A stretch of 5,587 bases of DNA from Bordetella parapertussis (lineage in GTDB: Bacteria; Pseudomonadota; Gammaproteobacteria; Burkholderiales; Burkholderiaceae_D): contig CAMCXB010000100.1 of assembly GCA_945883145.1 (NCBI GenBank), positions 1-5,587 on the forward strand, given 5' to 3'. This document shows, piece after piece, positions 1 through 5,257 of the stretch (its first letter is position 1; each line of letters begins with the position of its first letter). The position numbers and the translations under genes are program-made. The notes below the pieces were generated by a model. The model ran no database searches. It had not been told where the DNA came from and saw only the letters and a list, made by a program, of their open reading frames with translations.

Positions 1-1518
1 GTTGGTGATCGCTGCAGCTAATTCTGCTTCGCCATCTTTTTCAAGTTGCTTAGTATCTTCAATTTTCTTCAACAGATCAGCATGGCTGGTTTGCATGAAG
101 TGATGAAGATCGTGTTCAAAGCCTAATACATCTTTCACTTCGATATCATCTAAGTAGCCTTTGTTAACTGCAAACAAAGTGACTGCCATCAGAGAAATCG
201 GTTGTGGTGAGTATTGCGCTTGTTTCAATAACTCGGTAACACGCGCACCACGATCTAACTGCTTACGTGTTGCTTCATCGAGATCGGATGCAAACTGAGC
301 AAACGCTGCTAATTCACGATACTGCGCTAAGTCGGTACGAATACCACCTGAGAGATTTTTAATGACTTTGGTCTGCGCTGCACCACCCACACGTGACACA
401 GAAATACCTGCGTTAATCGCTGGACGAATACCGGCGTTAAACAAGGAGGTTTCCAAGAAGATCTGACCGTCTGTAATCGAAATTACATTGGTTGGAACGA
501 AGGCAGAAACGTCACCTGCTTGGGTTTCAATGATAGGCAATGCTGTCAATGAACCTGTCTTACCTTTAACTTCACCTTTGGTGAATGCTTCAACATAATC
601 AGGATTCACACGTGCTGCACGCTCAAGCAAACGTGAGTGGAGATAGAACACGTCGCCAGGGAAAGCTTCACGACCTGGTGGACGACGCAAGAGCAAGGAC
701 ACTTGACGATATGCCACAGCTTGCTTGGACAAATCATCATAAATAATTAAAGCATCTTGTCCGCGATCGCGGAAGTATTCGCCCATTGCGCAACCTGAGT
801 AAGCAGATACATATTGCATCGCAGCTGACTCAGATGCAGAAGCAGCAACCACGATGGTGTAACCCAAGGCGCCATGCTCATCTAATGCACGTACTACGTT
901 TTTGATTGAAGAAGCTTTTTGACCAATCGCTACATAGATACAAGTAACGTCCTGACCTTTTTGATTGATGATGGTATCAATCGCGACAGCAGTCTTACCT
1001 GTTTGACGGTCACCAATAATTAATTCACGCTGACCACGTCCAATCGGCACCATAGAGTCAATTGACTTCAGACCTGTTTGCAAAGGCTGCGATACAGATT
1101 GACGAGCAATAACGCCTGGCGCAATTTTTTCAATCGGTGCAGTTAGTTTTGCATTGATAGGACCTAAGCCATCAATCGGCTGACCCAATGCATTGACTAC
1201 ACGACCTTTTAGCTCTGGTCCAATCGGTACTTCAAGAATACGACCGGTACATTTAACAACGTCGCCCTCGGAGATATGCTCGTATTCACCCAGAATAACG
1301 GCACCGACCGAGTCGCGCTCTAGATTCAATGCCAGACCAAATGTATTGCCTGGAAATTCAAGCATCTCGCCTTGCATCGCATCCGACAATCCATGAATAC
1401 GGCAGATACCATCAGTCACCGAAATTACGGTACCTTGGTTGCGAATTTCGGCGCCTGCGCCGAGACCCTGAATCCGGCTCTTGATCAGCTCGCTGATTTC
1501 AGACGGGTTGAGTTGCAT
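1..1518 (-). CDS. atpA: F1Fo ATP synthase subunit alpha (3' end cut by window edge)
   Basis: This is the alpha subunit of the F1 head, three copies per enzyme, alternating with beta and carrying the non-catalytic nucleotide sites. My reading gives 506 codons without a stop from an ATG at 1516-1518. The family is usually about 513 residues, so only some 7 C-terminal residues lie outside the window. The protein starts MQLNPSEISELIKSRIQGL. The Walker A motif GDRQTGKT falls at residues 169-176, the same numbers as in E. coli. The Walker B strand ALIIYDDLSK places its aspartates at 261-262. The alpha arginine finger in VSRVGGAAQTK is Arg376, followed by SGGIRTDLAQYRELAAF. Layout: N-terminal beta barrel (about 1-95), nucleotide-binding domain (about 96-375), C-terminal helical domain. 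A strong AGGAG lies 5 nt before the ATG and fixes the start. It is the last gene of the visible operon; atpG, atpD and atpC would be expected to follow outside the window. Nothing is missing or unusual. Confidence 0.98.
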   Translation of the reverse strand, partial: MQLNPSEISELIKSRIQGLGAGAEIRNQGTVISVTDGICRIHGLSDAMQGEMLEFPGNTFGLALNLERDSVGAVILGEYEHISEGDVVKCTGRILEVPIGPELKGRVVNALGQPIDGLGPINAKLTAPIEKIAPGVIARQSVSQPLQTGLKSIDSMVPIGRGQRELIIGDRQTGKTAVAIDTIINQKGQDVTCIYVAIGQKASSIKNVVRALDEHGALGYTIVVAASASESAAMQYVSAYSGCAMGEYFRDRGQDALIIYDDLSKQAVAYRQVSLLLRRPPGREAFPGDVFYLHSRLLERAARVNPDYVEAFTKGEVKGKTGSLTALPIIETQAGDVSAFVPTNVISITDGQIFLETSLFNAGIRPAINAGISVSRVGGAAQTKVIKNLSGGIRTDLAQYRELAAFAQFASDLDEATRKQLDRGARVTELLKQAQYSPQPISLMAVTLFAVNKGYLDDIEVKDVLGFEHDLHHFMQTSHADLLKKIEDTKQLEKDGEAELAAAITN

Positions 1519-1523
1519 GTTAG

Positions 1524-1528
1524 CTCCT
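1524..1528 (-). promoter_or_regulatory. Shine-Dalgarno site of atpA
   Basis: On the minus strand this reads AGGAG, five bases before the atpA ATG, the best placed ribosome site in the window apart from that of atpE. It supports the ATG at 1516-1518 as the true start. Confidence 0.75.
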
Positions 1529-1536
1529 GATTGATT

Positions 1537-1568
1537 GAGACTGGCGAAGTCGCTGCCTGCCCGGTCTC
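1537..1568 (-). other. Possible intercistronic hairpin between atpH and atpA
   Basis: In the transcript GAGACCGG (1568-1561) can pair with CCAGUCUC (1544-1537), giving seven pairs with one C-A mismatch around a 16-nt loop. It ends about 8 nt upstream of the atpA Shine-Dalgarno sequence. No U-run follows, so it is not a Rho-independent terminator. It might affect mRNA stability or ribosome access for atpA. Only the pairing is seen; the role is inference. Confidence 0.3.
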
Positions 1569-1594
1569 GCAATAACTAAATAATTTCTATCTTT

Positions 1595-2128
1595 TTACGC
1601 GGCGAGCACCGTATGCATATGCTCTAAACGTGCCCGCACAGATGTATCTAATACCTCATCACCTACTGTCACTTTGACTCCACCAATCAATGATTGATCG
1701 ACTGTCACGGTGGTGTTGAGTTTGCGTCCAAATTTCTTTTCGAGTCCGGCTTTCAATTCAGATACTTGTGCATCTGTCAGTGGAAACGCACTGACAATTT
1801 CTGCATCAGCACTACTCTCGAAATGATTCTTCAAGGTTTGAAATTGCGCCGCAATTTCAGGCAACAAAGTTAAGCGTCCATTTTCTACCAAGGCTGCTAC
1901 GAGATTTTTTACCTCTGGGGTAACAGCACTTTTCAATGCTGATAAAAAAATCTCGCTAACTTGCGCATTCTCCGCACGCGGATTATGTGCAAGCTCTGCT
2001 AGCTCTGGAACAGATGCAATTTGTGCCATTTCACCCAGCAACTCAGACCAAGCAGCCAATGAGTTTGGTTGTGCCAATCTAAATACTGCTTCTGCATAGG
2101 GTCTAGCAATCGTCGCGAGTTCAGCCAT
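1595..2128 (-). CDS. atpH: F1Fo ATP synthase subunit delta
   Basis: This is the delta subunit (OSCP family), one copy per enzyme. It sits on top of the F1 head and joins it to the b-subunit stalk, as part of the stator. The protein has 177 residues, normal for the family. The N-terminal helical domain begins MAELATIARPYAEAVFRLA, with the typical ARPYAEAVF at 8-16, and NLVAALVENGR lies at 75-85. The C-terminal family signature, residues 146-171, runs from SLIGGVKVTVGDEVLD to SVRARLEHM. The start ATG (2126-2128) lies two bases after the atpF stop, and upstream I see only a weak purine stretch (AGAG) inside the end of atpF. Translation is therefore probably coupled to atpF. The atpA gene follows after a 76-base gap. 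Confidence 0.97.
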   Translation of the reverse strand: MAELATIARPYAEAVFRLAQPNSLAAWSELLGEMAQIASVPELAELAHNPRAENAQVSEIFLSALKSAVTPEVKNLVAALVENGRLTLLPEIAAQFQTLKNHFESSADAEIVSAFPLTDAQVSELKAGLEKKFGRKLNTTVTVDQSLIGGVKVTVGDEVLDTSVRARLEHMHTVLAA

Positions 2129-2130
2129 GA

Positions 2131-2601
2131 TTACAGCTCTGCTTTTAATTGGTTGAGTAACTCTGCATGCGCAGTCGCATTGACTTCGCGCTTAAGAATT
2201 TGCTCAGCACCTTTAACCGCTAAAGACGCTACATCATGACGTAAGGTATCGCGTAAACGCAGTGCTTCAGCAGCTGCTTCATGACGCGCTGCTTCTACAA
2301 TACCTTTCGCTTCTTCCATAGCATGACGTTTAGCTTCATCGACGATTTCAGCCGCACGACGCTCTGCATCAACTAAGCGTTTTTGTGTTTCTTCATGAGC
2401 ATGCGCTAATTGCACTTGCACGCGCGTTTCAGCGAATGCGAGTTCGGCATGACCACGATCCGCAGCTTCTAAGCCATCAGAAATTTTCTTCGCACGCTCG
2501 TCTAAAGCTTTAATTAAAGGCGGCCACACGAATTTCATCGTGAACAGCGCAAGAATAAAGAAAACGACGAACTGTGCGAACAGTGTAGCGTTTAAGTTCA
2601 C
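2131..2601 (-). CDS. atpF: F1Fo ATP synthase subunit b
   Basis: This is the b subunit, present as a dimer that forms the peripheral stalk linking subunit a in the membrane to delta and alpha in F1. The 156 residues match the family. One membrane helix spans about residues 5-27 (LFAQFVVFFILALFTMKFVW), followed by PPLIKALDERAKKISDGL and a long charged coiled coil from about 31 to 125. That stretch is rich in Ala, Glu, Arg and Lys, as expected for the stalk. The delta-binding C-terminus follows, ending LLNQLKAEL. The start codon is GTG (2599-2601); no ATG fits, and an AAGGA lies seven bases upstream. The stop is two bases before the atpH ATG, and the gap to atpE is 63 bases and holds a small hairpin. 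Confidence 0.97.
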   Translation of the reverse strand: MNLNATLFAQFVVFFILALFTMKFVWPPLIKALDERAKKISDGLEAADRGHAELAFAETRVQVQLAHAHEETQKRLVDAERRAAEIVDEAKRHAMEEAKGIVEAARHEAAAEALRLRDTLRHDVASLAVKGAEQILKREVNATAHAELLNQLKAEL

Positions 2602-2608
2602 AATACTT

Positions 2609-2613
2609 TCCTT
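2609..2613 (-). promoter_or_regulatory. Shine-Dalgarno site of atpF supporting a GTG start
   Basis: On the minus strand this reads AAGGA, with seven bases to the GTG at 2599-2601. No ATG gives the conserved N-terminus MNLNATLFAQ, so this site decides the start. Confidence 0.7.
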
Positions 2614-2629
2614 CTCAAAATGACAGACA

Positions 2630-2645
2630 TCGAGCCGACGCTCGA
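2630..2645 (-). other. Perfect 6-bp hairpin in the atpE-atpF gap
   Basis: UCGAGC pairs perfectly with GCUCGA around a four-base loop (GUCG in the transcript). It lies 19 bases after the atpE stop and 16 bases before the atpF Shine-Dalgarno sequence. No U-run follows, so it is unlikely to be a terminator. It may be an mRNA processing or stability element protecting the upstream atpE message. That role is inferred from position only. Confidence 0.4.
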
Positions 2646-2664
2646 CACCATAAGAGACCGAAAA

Positions 2665-2907
2665 TTATCCAGCGAACGGATTTGCGAACGCGAACATCAT
2701 GGCGATACCAACGCCAATCAGGAACGCAGCATCGATCAAACCTGCCAACAGAAACATCTTGGTTTGCAACGCATTCATCAACTCAGGCTGACGAGCCGAG
2801 GCTTCGATGAACTTACCACCCATGATGCCAATACCGATACAAGCACCAATTGCGCCCAGACCAATGATCAATCCACAAGCCAGTGCAACAAAAGCGACGT
2901 TAGTCAT
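2665..2907 (-). CDS. atpE: F1Fo ATP synthase subunit c (rotor ring proteolipid)
   Basis: This is the c subunit, which forms the oligomeric membrane ring that turns as ions pass. The 80-residue protein is a hairpin of two membrane helices (about 5-30 and 51-76) joined by a polar loop with the conserved R39-Q40-P41. Helix 1 has the close-packing glycine pattern of the family (G16, G18, G21, G25, G27, G30, G31). The ion-carrying carboxylate is Asp59 in LAGLIDAAFLIGVG. Asp followed by Ala-Ala, without the Glu and Ser/Thr ligands of sodium-type rings, points to proton coupling. Ring size cannot be read from the sequence. The start ATG (2905-2907) has a strong AAGGAG five bases upstream, preceded by a U-rich leader. 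Both fit the high expression needed for this multi-copy subunit. Cysteines C11 and C23 lie in helix 1. Confidence 0.98.
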   Translation of the reverse strand: MTNVAFVALACGLIIGLGAIGACIGIGIMGGKFIEASARQPELMNALQTKMFLLAGLIDAAFLIGVGIAMMFAFANPFAG

Positions 2908-2971
2908 GAAAACTCCTTAATAGTGTCAAAGTCAAAATACAAAAATACCAATACAAAACCCGAAAACGCGA
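2908..2971 (-). promoter_or_regulatory. U-rich translation-initiation region of atpE
   Basis: The 64 bases between atpB and atpE are about half U in the transcript (33 of 64), with runs UUUUGUAUU and UUUUUGUAUUUUGAC and a tandem UUUGAC. They end in AAGGAG (2913-2918) with a five-base spacer to the ATG. I see no stable hairpin. In E. coli a U/A-rich unstructured region before atpE is a known translation enhancer that raises c-subunit synthesis. This segment looks like a functional counterpart, although the sequences are not the same. Confidence 0.5.
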
Positions 2972-3808
2972 TCAGTGCCCTTCGTGCGCCTGACCGATGT
3001 AAACCAGCGTCAGCATCATAAAGATGAACGCTTGCAGCAAAACAATCAAAATATGGAAAATTGCCCAAATTGAACCGGCAATAACATGCATACCAAAGCC
3101 CCACCATGTGGCGGTTGAACCTAATAAGGCAATCAGCAAGAAAACAAGTTCGCCGGCATACATATTTCCAAACAGTCGCATACCGAGCGAAACTGTTTTT
3201 GCAACGAACTCAATGATGTTCAAACCAAGATTGGCAATCCACAAAGCCGGATGTGCTCCGAATGGCGCACAGAACAATTCATGAATAAAACCGCCTACAC
3301 CTTTTATTTTCAGGTTGTAGTAAATCATCAGGGCAAACACAGCCAAGGCCATGCCCAAGGTGCCATTTAAATCTGCGGTGGGAACAATACGGAAATGAGT
3401 TTCTACGCCAAATAGCGCGAAAATTCCTGAAAACAAATCGACTGGCAAAAAGTCTAGGGCATTCATTAAGAACACCCAAACAAATACGGTTAATGCCAAT
3501 GGCGCGATAAAAGCACGATTGCCATGCACGATATTTTTAGACTGATCTTCCACCATTTCTACAATCATTTCTACAAATAATTGGAATCGGCCTGGCACAC
3601 CAGATGTGGCCTTACGGGCTACGCTATACATCACTAAAGAACCGATCACGCCCATCAATACAGACCACAATAAGGTGTCCATATTAAAGATGGAAAAATC
3701 GATAATTTTTTCCTGATGATGCGTAGACAAATGTCCGAGGTGATGAATGATGTACTCGGATGAGGTCGGTGCGTGCGTCGCGCCTTCTACCGCCAGTTCA
3801 GCCGCCAT
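2972..3808 (-). CDS. atpB: F1Fo ATP synthase subunit a
   Basis: This is the a subunit, the membrane stator that holds the two proton half-channels and faces the c ring. The protein has 278 residues with several hydrophobic helices. The essential arginine is Arg211 in SLGMRLFGNMYAGELVF, equivalent to E. coli Arg210. Glu220 follows in the same helix. The last helix carries WAIFHILIVLLQAFIFMML with His252 and Gln259, matching E. coli His245 and Gln252. The periplasmic N-terminus (about 1-40) has a histidine cluster (H22, H23, H26, H30, H31), then DFSIFNMDTLLWSVLMGV begins the first helix. The start ATG (3806-3808) is one base after the atpI stop and only an AGG about ten bases upstream hints at a ribosome site. 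Coupling to atpI is likely. The atpE gene follows after 64 bases. Confidence 0.98.
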   Translation of the reverse strand: MAAELAVEGATHAPTSSEYIIHHLGHLSTHHQEKIIDFSIFNMDTLLWSVLMGVIGSLVMYSVARKATSGVPGRFQLFVEMIVEMVEDQSKNIVHGNRAFIAPLALTVFVWVFLMNALDFLPVDLFSGIFALFGVETHFRIVPTADLNGTLGMALAVFALMIYYNLKIKGVGGFIHELFCAPFGAHPALWIANLGLNIIEFVAKTVSLGMRLFGNMYAGELVFLLIALLGSTATWWGFGMHVIAGSIWAIFHILIVLLQAFIFMMLTLVYIGQAHEGH

Positions 3809-3809
3809 A

Positions 3810-4148
3810 TCAATGCCTAATAAGTAAGATGAGATAACTTTTCAACGCAATAATGAAAGCAGCGATAAGCGCCAGCCAATTCACATCACGATACAACCAG
3901 ACAATTGCAGCAAGCATGGCAACCGTCATGACAATCTTGGTAAATTCCCCAAACATAAACGTCATCGGGGTTAAGGCTTCGGGGTTGCGGGCGCTGTTGG
4001 CAATGCGCAGTGCGAACAAGCCATTTGGCAATACGCAACATAGCCCACCAAGCAACGACGACAAAAGTGCGTTACCCCCGCCAATTAATCCAGCAACAGC
4101 AGCCACGCATAACGTAACTGCAAACTGAGTAAGGACTAAGCGCAGCAT
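3810..4148 (-). CDS. atpI: ATP synthase protein I, Fo assembly-associated membrane protein
   Basis: This is the small hydrophobic protein encoded first in many atp operons. It is not part of the finished enzyme; family members are reported to help c-ring assembly or stability, or to have a link with magnesium uptake, and the role varies by species. From the ATG at 4146-4148 it has 112 residues with four likely membrane helices (about 5-22, 27-50, 69-86, 91-110). It shares with E. coli AtpI the GGL....LPN pattern (residues 34-42) and FGE..K (66-71). The stop TGA is one base before atpB. The start is not certain: a TTG directly precedes the ATG and an in-frame TGA lies just upstream, so only these two starts are plausible. 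Neither has a clear Shine-Dalgarno sequence. Either this gene is weakly translated or it is coupled to a short upstream ORF. Confidence 0.92.
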   Translation of the reverse strand: MLRLVLTQFAVTLCVAAVAGLIGGGNALLSSLLGGLCCVLPNGLFALRIANSARNPEALTPMTFMFGEFTKIVMTVAMLAAIVWLYRDVNWLALIAAFIIALKSYLILLIRH

Positions 4149-4152
4149 CAAA

Positions 4153-4227
4153 CTAATTCAATAAATCCAGCGGCTCTTGTGAGCAAAACGCTGAAAATTC
4201 TTGAGGAACTGTGTGAGGGATTTGCAT
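4153..4227 (-). CDS. Possible 24-residue leader ORF upstream of atpI
   Basis: An ATG at 4225-4227 opens 24 codons (MQIPHT...LDLLN) ending in TAG at 4153-4155, four bases before the atpI ATG and one base before the alternative TTG. It starts only about 10-13 nt after the predicted transcription start and has just GGA directly beside the ATG, so it has no proper Shine-Dalgarno sequence and might be read as a near-leaderless ORF. I recognise no similarity. An ORF of this size arises easily by chance. The reasons to note it are its fit between promoter and atpI, and the lack of a ribosome site for atpI, which would make sense with termination-reinitiation coupling. Confidence 0.2.
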   Translation of the reverse strand: MQIPHTVPQEFSAFCSQEPLDLLN

Positions 4228-4243
4228 TCCAGAAAGCCGCAAG

Positions 4244-4272
4244 AGTATAAATAATTTCCACCGCGCAGTCAA
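4244..4272 (-). promoter_or_regulatory. Sigma-70 promoter of the atp operon
   Basis: On the minus strand the -35 box is TTGACT (4267-4272) and the -10 box is TATACT (4244-4249), separated by exactly 17 bases. Each box matches the consensus at five of six positions. Transcription should start near 4237-4240, giving a leader of about 90 nt before atpI. It is the best promoter in the window and lies where the atp operon promoter is expected. The sequence upstream of the -35 box is fairly AT-rich. Confidence 0.75.
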
Positions 4273-4305
4273 ACACATAGCTTGATTTATTGGCGCAAAA
4301 TTAGC

Positions 4306-4334
4306 CGACTTCAAACTGCAGGCTGCCGAAGTCG
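4306..4334 (-). terminator. Possible weak terminator or attenuator at the parB 3' end
   Basis: CGACUUC (4334-4328) can pair with GAAGUCG (4312-4306) around a 15-nt loop; the stem overlaps the parB stop codon. It is followed by GCUAAUUUU, so the U-run is short and displaced. At best it is a leaky terminator, and part of parAB transcription could read on into atpI. Confidence 0.25.
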
Positions 4335-5201
4335 CGCAATTATTCCGTCTAACTGCTCTAGATCTCCAAAATCTATGATTAATTCGCCTTTTTTTCCAGA
4401 TCCTTGTCGAATACTGACCTTGGTAGCTAGTGCATCTGACAACTCTTCTTCCAACCGAATGACATCGCGCGACTTCCCTTTTGCTGAGGAAGCGGGTTTT
4501 GCATCGCGCGCTGTGGTCGCTCGAACTACGAGTTTTTCCGCTTCCCGCACTGATAATTTTTGAGCAATGATTTGCGTTGCCAAAGTAATTTGCGTTGCTG
4601 AATCTACCGCTAACAATGCGCGCGCATGTCCCATATCGATATGATTTTCCATCAGCATGGTCTGCACCGGTTTACTTAAGCTCATCAATCGCAAAAGATT
4701 AGAAACGGCACTGCGTGAACGACCCACTGCTTCCGCTGCGCGCTCATGAGTAAAATTAAAATCCTCAATCAAACGCTTAATGCCCTGCGCTTCTTCCAGT
4801 GGATTTAAATCTTCGCGCTGCATATTTTCTATCAACGCCATTGCGGCAGCAGCTTGATCATCCACATCTTTTACAATGACTGGGACTTCGGTTAGGCCAG
4901 CTAACTTAGCTGCACGAAAGCGTCTCTCGCCGGCGATGATTTCATAGTCCACACCAGCCGGTCCATTTTTTATGGGTCGCACTAAGATCGCTTGCAACAA
5001 TCCTTGCTGTCGTATGGATTCAGCCAGTTCATTAATTGCACTCTGATCCATCTTGATACGTGGTTGATATTTACCCGCCTGTAATGCAGTCAACGGCAAC
5101 GTAGGTGGAGCGCCACTAACAGTCGGTGCTTCTTCCATGAAGTCTGCCGAACCGCCTAACAGCGCCTCTAATCCTCGACCTAATCCTTTTTGTTTTTTCA
5201 T
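4311..5201 (-). CDS. parB: Chromosome partitioning protein ParB
   Basis: This protein binds parS sites near the origin, loads onto DNA as a CTP-dependent sliding clamp, spreads, and recruits ParA and condensin for chromosome segregation. It has 296 residues, normal for chromosomal ParB. The N-terminus has KGLGRGLEALLG (5-16), the short conserved tail that typically contacts ParA. The CTP-binding N domain spans about 35-130, with IRQQGLLQAILVRPI (63-77), the GERRFRA box at 91-97 and ENMQREDLNP at 125-134. A helix-turn-helix for parS recognition lies near 151-172 (THERAAEAVGRSRSAVSNLL). A Lys/Ser/Ala-rich linker (about 231-247) leads to the C-terminal dimerisation domain ending IIDFGDLEQLDGIIARLRQ. 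The ATG start gives the conserved N-terminus; its ribosome site is weak. It follows parA by 57 bases and is probably co-transcribed with it. Confidence 0.97.
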   Translation of the reverse strand: MKKQKGLGRGLEALLGGSADFMEEAPTVSGAPPTLPLTALQAGKYQPRIKMDQSAINELAESIRQQGLLQAILVRPIKNGPAGVDYEIIAGERRFRAAKLAGLTEVPVIVKDVDDQAAAAMALIENMQREDLNPLEEAQGIKRLIEDFNFTHERAAEAVGRSRSAVSNLLRLMSLSKPVQTMLMENHIDMGHARALLAVDSATQITLATQIIAQKLSVREAEKLVVRATTARDAKPASSAKGKSRDVIRLEEELSDALATKVSIRQGSGKKGELIIDFGDLEQLDGIIARLRQPAV

Positions 5202-5257
5202 CGCTTTATTAAAACTTTCACACTAAATTTTTTTATGATCGATGCTTTGCTTAATTC

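Larger units (their letters stand above)
4152..4310. other. parB-atpI intergenic region
   Basis: These 159 bases separate the partition genes from the atp operon. They hold the atp promoter (4244-4272), a leader of about 90 nt and a possible small ORF. They also hold a possible long stem (4170-4177 with 4233-4240) and a 9-bp inverted repeat (4159-4167 and 4284-4292) flanking promoter and leader. I found no parS site and no strong terminator for parB. Confidence 0.6.

Noticed and set aside
385..400. CACGTG core resembling a parS centre
   Set aside because: parS needs the arms TGTTT and AAACA; the left arm here (ACCCA) does not match at all and the site is inside atpA coding sequence. Another CACGTG near 609 fails in the same way.
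2665..2673. TTATCCAGC resembling a DnaA box
   Set aside because: It differs from TTATCCACA at two positions, is a lone copy, and overlaps the atpE stop codon.
2924..2929. TTGACA on the minus strand before atpE as an internal promoter
   Set aside because: At spacings of 16-18 bases there is nothing like TATAAT; the sequence there is the start of atpE.
2620..3021. Plus-strand open frame of 133 codons opposite atpE and the end of atpB
   Set aside because: It is antisense to two well-conserved genes, its predicted protein is polar and low in recognisable structure, and it has no plausible context. The open frame follows from the codon composition of the real genes.
5185..5201. A-tract at the parB start (ATGAAAAAACAAAAAGG) as a phase-variation or slippage site
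   Set aside because: Runs of six and five A are short, encode the usual Lys-rich ParB N-terminus, and the frame is intact.
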